Origin: Prostheceraeus crozeri
Taxonomy: Eukaryota > Platyhelminthes > Polycladida > Euryleptidae
DNA length: 64,000 nucleotides
Reading direction: 5' to 3'
NCBI GenBank assembly: GCA_907163375.1
Contig: CAJQUW010007015.1
Location: 186,001 to 250,000 of the forward strand
A program made the translations under genes and the position numbers. Shown here in pieces: positions 1 through 10,541 of this stretch. Below the pieces are notes generated by a model. That model saw nothing but the letters and a program-made list of their open reading frames with translations, had not been told where the DNA came from and made no database searches. Within the stretch, counting starts at the first letter, position 1. Each line of letters starts with the position of its first letter.

Positions 1-568
1 GAAGTATGATGCTCTTTATGATGCAAATCATACTGAGATCCATAGTTTCACCATTCCTCGTGCGCAAAAGAGCTTTGTTAAAGATAGTTTGTTTCCTATA
101 CAATCACCAAAAATGATCATTGTGGGATTGATTGCAAATGATGCATACAATGGTAATATATCGAAGAATCCCCTCAACTTTGAACACTTTGGTTTAAAAC
201 AAATCGGATTAAATCGTGATACTCATTGCATTCCTGGTACTCCTTTTTGCCCAGACTTCGCTAATGGACATTATTCTCATTCATATCAAAACACTATGGA
301 AACATTTAAATACTGGAATACTGATGACACCAATGGTTTGACCTATGATGAATTTGCTAAAGGTTATACGCTTTATGCATTTGATTTGACAGCAAACGAT
401 GAAGCAGGTGCTTCTTATCGTCCGGGAACTGCCACGAAGGGTCTTAAACTAGAATTCTTTTTTGAAAAAGATTTGACGAAAACAGTCAATGTACTCATCT
501 ATGCTGTGTTCGATTCCACCATTCGAATTAACAGGCTACGTGACGTTTCCGCTTCTTATACAAGTTAA
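1..568 (+). CDS. Major capsid protein, C-terminal part (element C)
   Basis: Open from the window edge. It aligns along its length with the C-terminal third of the capsid protein of element A (44,524-45,801). Shared landmarks are the FTIP..QKSF.KD..FP segment, NDA.N..I.KNP.NF.H, YNTDDTNGLT, GYT.YAFDLTA and VNVLIYAVFDS. This is the double-jelly-roll capsid type typical of Polintons and adintoviruses, often annotated in databases as F54H12.2-like. The stop overlaps the next gene's ATG by one base (TAATG), the same arrangement as in A. The N-terminal part lies outside the window. Confidence 0.8.
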   Translation, partial: KYDALYDANHTEIHSFTIPRAQKSFVKDSLFPIQSPKMIIVGLIANDAYNGNISKNPLNFEHFGLKQIGLNRDTHCIPGTPFCPDFANGHYSHSYQNTMETFKYWNTDDTNGLTYDEFAKGYTLYAFDLTANDEAGASYRPGTATKGLKLEFFFEKDLTKTVNVLIYAVFDSTIRINRLRDVSASYTS

Positions 569-972
569 TGAGTTGGTTATCTGATGCAGAGCTAGAGAGA
601 GTCGTTCAAGAACTTGATGATGAACGCACTGTTGCAGCATTTCGTGGGGTGTTTTCCATTAATGATATGCCCACAGTTTTACCAAAACCACCCTCACTCA
701 TTATCATGAATACTGATACAGCACACTTACCCGGCAAACACTGGAAAGTTTTATTTATTGATAAAAACTATTGCGGTGAAATCTTTGATTCATTGGCCTT
801 GCCAAACTGTGATTATGTTACACGTTCCATGAACCGTCATTCACGAAAATGGATTTGCAATGCTTTGGCCTATCAACATCCCTTGTCTTCAACATGTGGA
901 GCATATGCTCTCTACTTTGTAATACAACAACTACATTATGACTCTTTACATGACATTTGTAAACAATTTTGA
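568..972 (+). CDS. Adenain-like cysteine protease (element C)
   Basis: 134-residue maturation protease of the adenovirus type, which cleaves capsid precursors in Polinton-like viruses. Catalytic landmarks are visible: His58 in GKHWKV, Asp74 in EIFDSL, Gln103 in QHPLSS and Cys110 in STCGAYALYF. All four have the same residue numbers in the protease of element A (44,063-44,524). The gene starts on the last base of the capsid stop codon. It is shorter than A's copy at the C terminus. Confidence 0.85.
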   Translation: MSWLSDAELERVVQELDDERTVAAFRGVFSINDMPTVLPKPPSLIIMNTDTAHLPGKHWKVLFIDKNYCGEIFDSLALPNCDYVTRSMNRHSRKWICNALAYQHPLSSTCGAYALYFVIQQLHYDSLHDICKQF

Positions 973-1149
973 CATGATACCCTTATCAATGAAAAGCTCA
1001 TTCGTAACTTTTATAAAAGCCTTCAATAAATATGTACGATTAAAATTTGTTTTCTTTATTATACTTCAATGGAAAAGTAGATGATGTGATTGAATATGTT
1101 GTATTTAGTCATCAAACATGAATAGGTAGAGATAGGAAGACATTGTTCA

Positions 1150-1500
1150 CTTGTCACACTCATGCTTATGAATGCTAGTTAGTTGAAGGTAAGTCATCAT
1201 GCGAGGATGTATACGTTCTCTATACTTGTTCCAACTTGAGGATGTAAAATGCATAACACCATATTGATCATGGAGAGCAATGAAATCTCGTCGAATAATG
1301 AATAGACGTCAACCTAGAGGGATATAGTACATTGGATGATGCATTATATGTGAAGCATCGTGGAGGTTATCCATTTGAAAAGGTGATAAACTTATTTTAA
1401 CTTGTAGATGAGTATCGTAAAAGGTAAGGCGTCGAGCCTTCCATGTAACGTGACACTGAGAAGAGAGCTTGGCAATCATGGTTAGTTTTAGACATAGCAA
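1150..1500 (-). pseudogene. Trace of the PC4-like W-K-Y protein (element C)
   Basis: Minus-strand coding trace on the same side of the protease as A's paired proteins at 42,809-43,819. Shared features are a short strand-rich N-terminal half (TWKARRLTFYD..., FQ..NLH) and a downstream SSW.KYRERIH stretch that matches GSWEKYKRKVH in A. Broken. The match to A supports real descent rather than a chance frame. Function is as uncertain as for the A copies. Confidence 0.4.
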
Positions 1501-1544
1501 AACTTTTGCTTAGTCTTCTCGTTTAAGCAAAGCATTCATAAGAA

Positions 1545-2111
1545 ATGGACGAAGCCATGTTAAGATTCATCATCATATTATCATTTGCAATAGTGACATT
1601 AGCGGGACGAGGATTAGATGAAGCAGTTCGTCTCATCAAATCACCTATTCTTGCAACAAGACCTATTTAAGATGTAATTCTTTCCAACATAGCCGATCCT
1701 TGGCAAAATCATGCTTCCAAACTTCAGATTTTACGTCAGCGAATGGGTCGTGCGTGGGAAATGGTGTTAACAGATCATAGCTTTAGGCGATCGCCTGTAG
1801 GCGGCATCGATTCAATCAATCCTGTACGTCGCATTGCAATGGAATTAAAAAATAGATGTCGTGTGCGCTCATCAATAAAACGTGAAATACTTCTTACCCT
1901 TGCAGTTTTTAAACGTAGAAGACCAAGATATCAAGTAATATTTGGTTGTATCAACTATCGCAATATGAAAGAAGGTGGTACAAGCATACTTAGGGGAGTA
2001 CATTATGTGAAAGGGCAATCACTCTTAACCAAATTCCTAGGACGACAAAAAGTGCTTACTGTGAACAGATTGAAAGCAGCAGTTCGTTATGTCATGCGAC
2101 ATAACGCCTAA
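1545..2111 (+). pseudogene. Unknown basic protein with hydrophobic N terminus (element C)
   Basis: Coding trace between the protease and the penton-like gene. It begins with a signal-peptide-like hydrophobic run (MLRFIIILSFAIVTLAG) and continues into an Arg/Lys-rich body (KNRCRVRSSIKRE, FKRRRPRY). I do not recognise the family. In element A the equivalent slot is taken by a second penton-like paralogue, so this gene is specific to C within the window. The frame is broken at least once. Confidence 0.35.
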
Positions 2112-2141
2112 GCAAACGACGCTTTATGTTGATACTTTAAC

Positions 2142-3771
2142 ATGGAGTTTACAGCAGTGTTTCCCAGTAATGCTCAACCTTAGCGATATGAAAATACAGC
2201 TGCCGAGTTTGAGACTGATTTAACACAGCCGATTGACTTAAATGGTGATTCAGAAGTAGCCCTGCAAGATTTGAGCTATGTGAATAATATAAGAACCATT
2301 GCAAATGAAGAGATAACATTAGGCACTGCAACGAATCAAGACTTGTACTTTCTAAAACTACAGCGAAATGATAAAGTACATACCTACAACTTGAATGAAC
2401 ATGCAGCAGAGTGGAATTCTATTCCTACAGTAAACACCCGTCGGGGAAAGCGAGCTGTTGATGAGATTGTAAATAGCCCTACTTTCATTATCACTGCAGA
2501 TACAGACATATCCATTGCTAAAAATGCTTCACCACTGAAATGGAAACAACCTACAAACTCATCATTCCGTCATCGTTAAGAGCAATCATACTATTATATG
2601 AAAATTCAACGCCTATTGAATGTTATGAATGATTTGGCAAAGGATCTATGGTTCTGGCAGATGGATCCAAATCTACATAAAGTTACCCTCTACATGAGAC
2701 CGACTACTATTTCCCATGGAGTTTATGTGAGTGGACCTCTGCAAAAGATATTGAATCTTAAATCACGTTTTTTCTACCTATCACAAAATTTTCAGAAGTA
2801 AAAGGAGGTGGTGCCTTCCCTTTCAGAGCTCAAGTGTCCATGAAAGTATCAAAGCAGATTAAGAAATATCCACATTGGCACAGGAAAAATTTAATATTAC
2901 CCTTCTTCCTCTTGATCGCATGCATGAGCGCTTTGTGCTTTTTAAATCTGGTACTGCTGATGACTTGATCAAACAGGTAAATGAAATAAATGGATTATCT
3001 ATGTCCATCACTCGAGCACACAATAAAGCAAGGATTGATTTCCGAAATGATTATTAGCATTCGCACACTGAATTTGTTCACATCAATTCTAAATTTCGCG
3101 ATTTGCTCTCTTTGAATACAGACGTCTTATGGTCACACCATGAATGGGGGAACGTGAAAATAACATCTGAACAGCATTCCGATTGTCGAATGGTCCTTTA
3201 TTTCAAACGCACAGACCCTGTTTTACGTCCCAGTCTTACATGGAAGCCAAATGAAAAGTTACCGATACCTCCAAAGAATTATAGCAATGGCTATGATGTT
3301 TGTACATACTTGAACAAGGGTGTATCAAATCTACACTCATATCATTTTGACTATGATCCTAAAGCAAATACATTCTGTATCAGTGTACATGGTAAAACGG
3401 TCATTCACATTTCAAAAGAGTTATTAAAGATTTTAGGATTCAAACGTGATATATTCTACGACGAGAAGTACTGTGGCTCAACATCCTTGTTCGTTATGAA
3501 TATCAATCACTTTTACATTTACACTAACTTTATCCATTCAACACAAGTTGGTCAAATGGTTCCACTTTTAAGATACATTCCTATTGACAGTGGCGACTTT
3601 GGTGTGACCATGCACAGGGAGTTCCTGAACAAGGTATACATTCCAGTCAATGTATCACGATTATCCCATTGCAAATTTGGTATCTATGATGATAGTGGTA
3701 ATCCTATTCAATTCATTGGTGGTCGTACTGTCTTAACACTTCATCTTCGTCAGATAACATCAAATCATTAA
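2142..3771 (+). pseudogene. Penton-like minor capsid protein (element C)
   Basis: Starts with FPSNAQ, then F.TDL.QPI.L.G..EVAL..LSY, the same opening as A's FPSNAS..WEVG proteins. The end (YIPVN..., YDDSGNPIQFIGGRTVLTLHLR) matches the C-terminal domain of the penton-like protein of element B (13,394-14,182) and of A (39,990-41,540). Members of this family are minor capsid (penton vertex) candidates in Polintons. About 500 codons long, like A's copy. Broken several times. Confidence 0.65.
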
Positions 3772-4225
3772 ATTTGTATGCTGCGTGTGTCGCAGTCAAT
3801 GTCCTTTGTTTCTTGATTAGGTAACCGTTAAGGCCGTGGTCTCATAAAGACCGTTTGGGGCATTCTCTGGTCTCATCAAGGCTTTTCACTCCTGAAAGTC
3901 AACCTCGTTCAAGAAAGGCTCACTCTCTACCGTTTGTAGAGTGAGGTGCTTGCAGCCTTCAATCATTTGTCTCTCTTCCTCTTCCTCTTTTCGTTGAAAC
4001 TTTCTCTCAACTTCCTTCTTGTAGGAGTTGAGCTAGCAAGAGGTATGAATGTTTCCTCTGTATCGGACATGACTATGATAGTAAAATGCAAGACACGCTT
4101 CTTTATATATGAGAGTGTTACATTGTGATTGATAGATGGCTGTCGTCTAATGAGAGAGTGCGGATCAGGGAGACAGAATCTATATAAGTGCGGTGCAATG
4201 ACCATTTCCTCATAATATCATTAAA
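3772..4225. promoter_or_regulatory. Divergent TATA promoters between accessory genes (element C)
   Basis: No long coding frame. Two TATA boxes point away from each other. TATATAAA read on the minus strand (4,109-4,102) lies 39 nt before the ATG at 4,070. TATATAAG at 4,181-4,188 lies 45 nt before the ATG at 4,226. The region also has short inverted repeats such as CTCACTCTAC..GTAGAGTGAG near 3,920-3,945. In element A the polymerase gene lies in this interval; none is seen here. Confidence 0.6.
3963..4070 (-). CDS. Small acidic-then-basic protein (element C)
   Basis: A 35-codon frame beginning MSDTEETFIPLASS and ending in a strongly basic tail (EKRKRKRDK) that looks like a nuclear localisation signal. 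I chose this ATG because a TATATAAA box lies exactly 39 nt upstream, the same spacing as the promoters of the NLFEEF genes in both A and C. No family recognised. It could be the remnant of a longer gene. Confidence 0.4.
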   Translation of the reverse strand: MSDTEETFIPLASSTPTRRKLRESFNEKRKRKRDK

Positions 4226-4576
4226 ATGAATACAACGTCGAATGCCTATGCCCTACTCATGCCCAATGCCCCACGCAAGAGGCAAATGAAAACTATTTAC
4301 GATGGTGAGGTCGAGCCGCTACAGTTGGATGAGGAAACCATCATCATTTCCGACGATGAAATAGTGAGCAATGAAGAGGACAGTACTGATACAATCAGGG
4401 CGGCCTTTCTGAGTGTGTCTCCAAAGGACGTTATGATGGAGCGGTGTGTTAGCACTCTCCGGAGCTGGCTAGACCTCTTCTCTCCTTCTAGTCAGCCCCG
4501 CAATCAAGAAGAGTTTGACTTGCTAGACGTAATGTACCGTCTTATTACAAAGCGTATTGCTTTTATTTCTTTTTAA
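4226..4576 (+). CDS. Small accessory protein, SQPR family (element C)
   Basis: 116 residues. Layout: Pro/basic N terminus, acidic middle (EETIIISDDEIVSNEED), then a conserved C-terminal block (L..WLDLFSPSSQPRNQEEFDLLD.MYRLITKRI). The last block matches the protein at 35,528-35,082 in element A (WYTPNSQPRTMAEWEYIDKVRLAVEERL). Both sit next to the other small families, so this is a conserved accessory gene of this Polinton lineage. Function unknown. A TATA box lies 45 nt upstream of the ATG and an AATAAA overlaps the end of the frame. Confidence 0.6.
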   Translation: MNTTSNAYALLMPNAPRKRQMKTIYDGEVEPLQLDEETIIISDDEIVSNEEDSTDTIRAAFLSVSPKDVMMERCVSTLRSWLDLFSPSSQPRNQEEFDLLDVMYRLITKRIAFISF

Positions 4577-5264
4577 TAAATGTGTATCATGACAGTGTTG
4601 TTTTTCCTTCATATAAACTACATGGCTTGAAAATGATCATCGAGTAAGCATATAGTCGATTGGGAGCTATTGTTAGAATAAGATATCCTATCATCTAGAC
4701 ACTTAACATGGTTACTAGAAATCATTCAACATATGAAAAATGATTTTAGGTGAATCAATTGAAGAATGCTTGTTCAAACTCTATGTTTCATCTAACGGTT
4801 AGCATTAACTTGTGGTGTATAAAACCGTAGATCCCTAAATCCAACCGTAGATGACCCTATCCTTCAGATGATGAATTTTAGGACTTGTGATATGACCAAC
4901 GTGATGGTCTTAGTGTTATTAAATGTCACTGATGCTTCTGAGTTTTATACGCGACATCTGCGGAAGATTATTTCTTGGATGGTCAACTTTCATGGCTACG
5001 GCAATCATTTGCTCCTGAATAAAATAAACCATATTGTCATTAATCACTTTCTATCTTCTCTAATGGTGCGATGCTTTTTGATAGAAAAGTAGACCGATAA
5101 TAAATGTGTTAACTAACCTCATATCTAAATTCCTCCATTTATTTCCATTTCTAGATAAATACATTGCAAAACAAAGACATGTAGTATGTAGGTTTATTTA
5201 CAATTGAAGCACATATACTTTATAGCGAGGAAAAGTCAACCTTTAAGTCATTGTAGACTTTGTA
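4577..5264 (+). pseudogene. Degraded region with trace of a shared accessory gene (element C)
   Basis: Around 4,868-5,092 the translated sequence (FYTRHLRKI..., F..YGNHLLLNKINHIVI) resembles a degraded minus-strand trace of A at 49,640-49,949 (HM.KIAERLNAFN..GSSLVIEAISDIHI). This suggests the same lost gene in both elements. Broken; function unknown. The rest of the stretch shows no coding sign. Confidence 0.3.
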
Positions 5265-5462
5265 TCACCTTGGTCGCTTTGGGACATCGGGCCCTCTTCT
5301 CACGCGCGTTGTTTTTGGTGTAAAATCACCATTACTCCACACAACTTGCAAAATCTTGCCTTTATCACAAGTCTCCTTCTGATCACCGTCTTCATCCCAC
5401 TCGTCGACCACTTCAAAGACTTTGTTAAAGATCTCTAAGGCGGGAGATGTACCTTCCATCAT
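5265..5462 (-). CDS. Small accessory protein, DEWDE family (element C)
   Basis: 65 residues with an acidic centre (VVDEWDEDGDQKE) followed by a basic-aromatic block (KGKILQVVWSNGDFTPKTTRVRRGPDVP). The same two blocks occur in A at 33,859-34,116 (LDEWDEEDEKKGKIKKIIW, WTPNTTRIRKVPDAP), next to the same neighbour gene. No known domain recognised. A TATAAAA box lies 45 nt upstream of the ATG on the minus strand (5' end at 5,507). Confidence 0.55.
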   Translation of the reverse strand: MMEGTSPALEIFNKVFEVVDEWDEDGDQKETCDKGKILQVVWSNGDFTPKTTRVRRGPDVPKRPR

Positions 5463-5734
5463 GAGATAGATGAGAATGAGAAGTGTTTCAATTTGCTGAC
5501 TTTTATATGTTTTTCAACAATGAATTCGTCAACAACCAGACAGAATGATTCTAATTAAGATGACGATTACCTTATCACTTTATCAACCTGTGTCGCAGAA
5601 AAACTTTTGTACAACATGATAAACTTTCTAACTACACTAACAAGAGCTTGTTCACTAGCGAAGAGAGAAATGAGCTTGTGGTTGCGTGTGGCGCATGAAT
5701 GTTCCTTCCAATTCATTCCATTTCATCATTTATT

Positions 5735-5840
5735 CTTCCCCTCTGCATTCCATATCCGAAGATATGTGGCGGGCTTGGGACCGCTTTAGCTGCATTAGAA
5801 GGTTGGCCCTTAAGAGGGCTCATCGGACGTTCCCGACGAA
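5735..5840 (-). repeat. Structured repeat downstream of the NLWEEF gene (element C copy)
   Basis: Read on the minus strand this resembles the ~145-bp repeats at 33,126, 33,602 and 34,132 in A. It has GAACG then CGATGAGCCCTCTTAAGGGCC, and later a perfect hairpin CATATC-TTCG-GATATG (5,751-5,766). In A the hairpin is CAGTC-TTCG-GACTG: the stem bases changed on both sides while the loop stayed. As in A, it lies just after the stop codon of the NLFEEF/NLWEEF gene. Confidence 0.5.
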
Positions 5841-5903
5841 GGGTGATGAAAGAATGTGTTGTATGTATGGAAGTTGATCTTTTGTTTATAAAAAGACAAT
5901 CAT

Positions 5904-6149
5904 CTAACTTGGTCGGGACTGGCCGATGCTGCCGAGAGCTATTTTCAACCTCTCTACCAGATAAGTATCAGGCTCCACCTGAACTGCACTGGTATAACAG
6001 GTTTGTACCTGCTCCGAGGAACCAATTCTTCTAAGGGATTGAAGACACATCTCAGCCCTTTCAGCTCGATAAAACTCCTCCCATAAGTTTTTTGGCTTTA
6101 TGAGTGGTTTTTGAGGCGAGGTTATGATTGTGTTGGGCGTTTGCTCCAT
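5904..6149 (-). CDS. Small accessory protein, NLFEEF family (element C)
   Basis: 81 residues from the ATG at 6,149. It begins MEQTPNTIITSP and contains KPKNLWEEFYRAE, LRRIG and VERLKIALGSIGQ. Each block aligns with the 88-residue protein at 33,326-33,592 in A (MQTPNSQVSSP, RPRNLFEEFVRLE, LARIG, KERVKDSLNRIG). A TATATAAA box lies 39 nt upstream, exactly as in A, which decides the start. Unknown function; probably an early or regulatory accessory protein by its promoter and neighbours. Confidence 0.6.
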   Translation of the reverse strand: MEQTPNTIITSPQKPLIKPKNLWEEFYRAERAEMCLQSLRRIGSSEQVQTCYTSAVQVEPDTYLVERLKIALGSIGQSRPS

Positions 6150-6275
6150 GACTGAAATGAATATGAAAGAGATGCAGCGGTTTATATACCCAGTGAGCAC
6201 AAAGCCATGATTCAGACCTTCCTGATTTGGCCATGCGTTTGACATGACAACAGCGGTTTTACCATTTATGGGCAT

Positions 6276-7240
6276 CGGCAGTCACCATGCTTTCAGTAAC
6301 CAACTCCCAACACAAAGACTGGTTACCCTATGACGCGAAAAGTTTTGACGTCAATACCTGCAGTAGCCCTCTCATTTTTACCAAGTTACAATGACAAACG
6401 ATAGACGTTGCCAACCCTGAGTTACTGAGGCTAGACGAGATTTCACAAAGGCCTGATAGCAGAAGCCATAGCGACTTGATAGCAAGCGTTTAGGTGTTAA
6501 AACTTCCATTGACCATCATTTTAAAATTCAACTAGTATGTCAATGAGGATAGACAAGCTAGGCTGATGAATCCGTTACAGGCATTACCCAGAGGGGATCT
6601 TATCCCGACTGCAAGGCCCCGGCCCTCAAATCCAACCTCCCGCGGACAGAGCGTGCGTCATATCATTGTGTTGGTATTCGGACCCCGATTTTGACATGAA
6701 AACCGGTGGAGTTATTTACATCAGGAAGCAAGTCTCGAGCCGAAGCTTGCCTCTGACAACTTTATGAAAGTCTTCATTGAAATCAAAAGGTTTGAAAACC
6801 TTATAAAACATCAAAAAATAGCAAATTTAAAATTTTCAATTTTTTAGCACTACTTATGAAATTTTATAAGTAGTCTATGACTTGACCTGAATCATGACCT
6901 CTCGAACCTTTTTTGAATCAAGTCAAAAGGACTTGTAGAAGCTTAAAGTTACAAGCCTTTAAAGTTTTGGAGTCTTTTATGGCCTGGAGACTAAGGTCAT
7001 CTCCTGGCTAACCTATAAGTCTGACGCCTTTGCTGATATCAGCAATGAAATTTTCTAAGTCGGTTTCCTACGGAAACCTGATTTTGGAATTTCCGATGCT
7101 ATCATCGGAGCTCCGGAGAGATACCTTTGACATATCTTGAGATACCTCCGGAGTTGCACTTTTGACAATCTCTCTCGTCTTAATGAAATTTCTCATTCGG
7201 TTCCCAGCTTATATAGTTTGTGGCGATCAGCTGATGACGT
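6276..7240. other. Hairpin-rich noncoding region (element C)
   Basis: No coding frame stands out. The stretch 7,040-7,160 is packed with short perfect inverted repeats: GCTGATATCAGC, GGTTTCC-TAC-GGAAACC, CCGATG-CTAT-CATCGG, and two CTCCGGAG palindromes about 40 bp apart. In element A the same place (31,290-31,700) is also hairpin-rich, including a hairpin with the same CTAT loop. I infer structured RNA or a replication/packaging site; this is not proven. Confidence 0.45.
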
Positions 7241-7851
7241 AATCTTAATCATCCAAACCTTTAAACACTTCTATCTCCGGTTCTAGTGCTCCGATTGACT
7301 TCAAATTTTGACAGTCACGTTTTCTCGCTCTCACCTTTCATTTAAGTCATCCCTGGACTCTCTACGATTACCAGAAGCCGAGTTGAAAAAACTCTGTCGT
7401 TTTTTCAAACTATCCAAAATCTTGGAAAATGCGCAAAAATTCGATTTTGAAGAAAAATCCTAAGTGTCAGACCCATATTGAAGAAAATTTTCTTAGCCTT
7501 TCTCATCCCAAAACGTCCAACACCTGCCGATTCTAACTCTGACGTTTTCGGAGATTCTTAAAATCTTAAAGTCACTCTCCTCTCTAAACCAAGGAAAACC
7601 GACACAATCGATGCTTTCCACTGAGTTTGGCTCACTCTTAGCTTTCAAACGAGCTATGGCACGACTCTCTACGATCACTCCCACCCAAGTTGGAAGTCTG
7701 ACAGGGGGGGATGGAGGGTTTCCTCCTCTCGGACTCATCCCTCCCAGCACATCCTTGGCCATGTCCTTCCTCTCTCCAGAGGGGGGGCTGAGTCACCATG
7801 ATGACTCATCATTCCACATTTTGACCTTGACTTTGCAATGGGATCACTACT
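7241..7851. repeat. Right terminal region with G-tract repeat (element C)
   Basis: Contains segments very like 51,890-52,080 of A's right end: TTCTAACTCTG, CTCACTCTTAGCTTTCAAACGAGCTAT, GCACGAC and CCAAGTTGGAAG, followed by a run of seven G. The final bases before 7,851 are CACTACT, like A's terminus ACTTACTACT. I read it as C's right terminal repeat. The matching left end is outside the window, so the duplication cannot be checked here. Confidence 0.4.
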
Positions 7852-8051
7852 AATCTTGGCGTTTGATTGGATGATTGCCTGAGTCTTAGGTCTCAGGTCT
7901 CATGTGTGAACGTAGCTTAAGTGATGGTATGACATTAGTATGTAAATCACGCCACATTTGAAATACTATACGAAAAGATAGAAATACATACAAAAATATA
8001 CTGAAAAATATTTTGGTGTGCATCCTTCGTATGTGATTAGTAGCGATTCAT

Positions 8052-8523
8052 TTACAATGAGGGATATTTCTTTTTAAACGATGCGCACTTTGCCTCATGC
8101 TGGAAACATTGTTGCACTTGCAGACATTCTGTCGTGTTTGGAAGCATACTCCTTTCTAGAATATCTTTGAGAAAGCTATTTTGCTTTTTGTTTCTCACTA
8201 GTTCTTCCCATGTTTTTTGAAAACATAAGATCCCGGATGCATTCACTTGACAAGCGTTCTTAGGAGAAAAATTATTAGTCACCCTTTTGAAAAAATTAAA
8301 TATGTCTTCGTCGGATTCAAGCAGCATATTTAATTATTGATTTTGCAAGGAATAATCCTAACTGCTGTTTTATTTCACTGAAACCTTCACCAATACCGGC
8401 CTTGTCAACAAATAACCAAGCCAACTTTGTATGAAATGAATAACCACTGGCGTGGCGTACTCCCAGACCATCGGCATTCGCTCCATGGATTCCTATTTCT
8501 GCACCAGACAGCAGGAATATCAA
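8052..8523 (-). pseudogene. Unrecognised coding trace
   Basis: Two overlapping minus-strand frames (8,523-8,317 and 8,327-8,052) with ordinary amino-acid composition: GAEIGIHGANADGLGVRHASGY..., then LLESDEDIFNFFKRV..., Cys-containing near the end (QCFQHEAKCASF). They may be one gene with a frame change or two exons. No domain recognised. It could be part of a retroelement whose endonuclease trace lies just upstream on the same strand. Low certainty. Confidence 0.25.
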
Positions 8524-10283
8524 ATTACTAATTTGACGCTGTCTTAGTTTTAATGAATTTTCAAACTTGCATGCTTCAAATTTAGAGCTGTTAAATTGTC
8601 TTACGTGCTCATATTCTTTTCTTTATGTGTAGATCTTGTTTCGACGACAGGTGTCGGTCCAACTTCGTATACGATGGGTAGCTTTTTTGCATAATATTCT
8701 CGGGCGACTGGACAGTGCAGCAATTAACCACTGGTTGATGAAATCATCGACATATACATAATTCGCTAATGGCTTTAAATAACAAAATGATTAAATATCA
8801 CTGACCGAATCACACAGATCAACTTATGGACTTAATCGAACTCTCGCAATCCCGACATTCAGCCTTCTTTCATTAGTAAAGAATATATGGTCGCCTTTGA
8901 TGCCATCACGAAATCAACGAAAAAGAAGCATCGTTCGGACTTCAGGCCAATTTTTAAAATATACTCGTTATATAGTTTATACTCGGTATCTACAATTTCC
9001 CGTAACCAAAAAACTAGACACAAAAGTGACATGATGCACAATGATGGATTTCCATTACTTGCAATCACATTACATGTATTGTATTTTGTCTCCCCTCGTT
9101 GGTCTGTCGATCAAATCAATCGATCAAATCAAGTAAATTCTTCGCAAAGTTCTTTCGTCTTGAAGTGATTGAAATCACCAAGAATTATGACTTCATAGTT
9201 CAGATTATCATTGAGTAGCTAGCTTATCAATTGAGTCCACAATGCTTTCATGAATGTCATGCAGAAGAAAATTATAAGCATTGGGAAGAATGTAATCATT
9301 GCAAAATAAGATTGATATTTAAAACCTTGATCAATAGGTGCTCAATTTCATCAAAATATGTACATGTAGACTGTAGAGTGATCAGAGATAATACGATGAC
9401 AAAATTCGTTACAATTCTAAATTACAACGTCAACGCCCTTTCGAACAACGCGATCATCGCGACACATTATACTGTATAACTGGGGATAATTACAATGCAA
9501 TAATCTATAGGGAAATTCAGCCACGATTCTGTTAAACATATAACATTAGGATAAGGCAAACATAGTAGCTTTGAATTTATCGAATTTGTCTATCAAAGAT
9601 CGAACGTTGTCTCAAAAATGGTGTACACTGCTCTATTTCGTTTCAAAATTTTGGCAATTTAGTAACTTTTACGAAGCTGTGATATTTTGTTTGAAATTGC
9701 AGTTTTGGTTTTACTGGCTTCGACCGGTCGCTACTCAGATCAGGTTCAATGCCGTAGCCCGTTCACCGGGCCGTGGGCGTCCCTCGAAGATCGCCAATCC
9801 TTTGCCTCCTTTGGTCGCTACTCAAAGCGATTGAATTGCTGTGAATGAAAATAGTCTTTTAGAATTCAGAGATTTCGAATTAAGGCTTGCACACGGTCGT
9901 CGGTAAAGCTTTATCAAGGTGTGCCACTTGTCGCATCTGTCATCTGCTTATTACGTTGATGTAATTCCAGAATCATTCAAGATTGTTAATCATGTCTTCA
10001 GCTATCACATTTTTTTCATAAGTGACAATCATTAAGTTTAATGAGCGGTAGCAGCTGGGCTCTTTGATTGAAGTACATATCGCTTGATCTACGTTGATCT
10101 AGAACTAGCATGATCGTTATCTGTCCATGTTTTGTCATCCGGTCGTTCAACAACATAAACATCACTTGAGAGACCTTTATATATTTCCATAACTCCAGCA
10201 GACTTGATCGGGAGATAGAGTTCCTCAAAAGTTCTCGCATTAGAATTTCTTGTTACTTATTTTATTGTACACTTTACTCAAAT
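8524..10283. other. Flanking DNA with faint LINE endonuclease trace
   Basis: No intact gene. On the minus strand around 9,180-9,090 the translation reads LGDFN, then LCEEF and RPTRGDKIQ, the usual layout of the endonuclease of non-LTR retrotransposons (GDFN, then PTRG..LD). Heavily degraded. The rest shows only short chance frames. A GC-rich patch at 9,720-9,830 has the hairpin GCCCG-TTCAC-CGGGC but no recognisable RNA gene. Confidence 0.3.
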
Positions 10284-10541
10284 ATGCCATCATTTGATGA
10301 TATCATAGATCGACCACCGATTTTCCACCGATTTACGGTCGATGGTATGTGTGCTTTCTTCTAACAGTCATTTGGGCAATCAATCAATCCTATGTTATGT
10401 TTGGACGTCTTGGCTTTTACATTCCAAGTCATTTCTGTCAGCCTCCACCAAACACTCCGTCAAATTGGTCGATGGAGGATGTCGTTAACTTCTCCATTCC
10501 ATACAAAAGTAATCCTCAAGATCCTCCTCAAATTGGACAAC
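10284..10541 (+). pseudogene. SLC22-type organic cation transporter, 5' exon (host)
   Basis: Host gene, first part. From the ATG at 10,284 the protein opens MPSFDDIIDR, like the FDDI start of SLC22 transporters. It continues, after an apparent one-base shift near 10,355, into a first membrane span (FLLTVIWAINQSYVMFGRLGFYI) and the start of the large outer loop (FCQPPPNTPSNWSMEDVVNFSIPY). The coding sequence is interrupted at 10,541 by element A. The rest resumes at 53,387 in the same phase once one copy of GACAAC is discounted: the loop continues with a CTEYAMDY stretch typical of this family. Predicted role: plasma-membrane uptake of organic cations or carnitine-like solutes. Now split and frameshifted, so non-functional here. 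Confidence 0.8.
10536..10541. repeat. Left target-site duplication of element A (GACAAC)
   Basis: Six bases GACAAC directly before the AGTAGTAAGT start of element A. The same six bases follow its ACTTACTACT end at 53,381-53,386. Six-base duplications and AG...CT termini are diagnostic of Polinton integration. Confidence 0.9.

Larger units (their letters stand above)
1..7851 (+). mobile_element. Fossil Polinton C, partial (cut by window edge)
   Basis: Old Polinton/Maverick-type element whose left part lies outside the window. In order it holds the C-terminal part of a major capsid protein, an adenain-like protease, a PC4-like trace (minus), an unknown basic protein, a penton-like protein, small accessory genes and a noncoding end. 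This order matches element A read in reverse complement, so C and A belong to one family. No polymerase lies where A has one. The right limit is an inference: G-tract repeats like those in A's terminal repeat end near 7,790, and the bases to 7,851 end in ACTACT, as A's right end does. The capsid, protease and four small frames are open; several other genes are broken (roughly five or more breaks). C looks older than A. Confidence 0.75.

Noticed and set aside
9720-9835. GC-rich patch with a hairpin, considered as a tRNA or SINE
   Set aside because: No cloverleaf, no clear A/B boxes and no tail; left unassigned.
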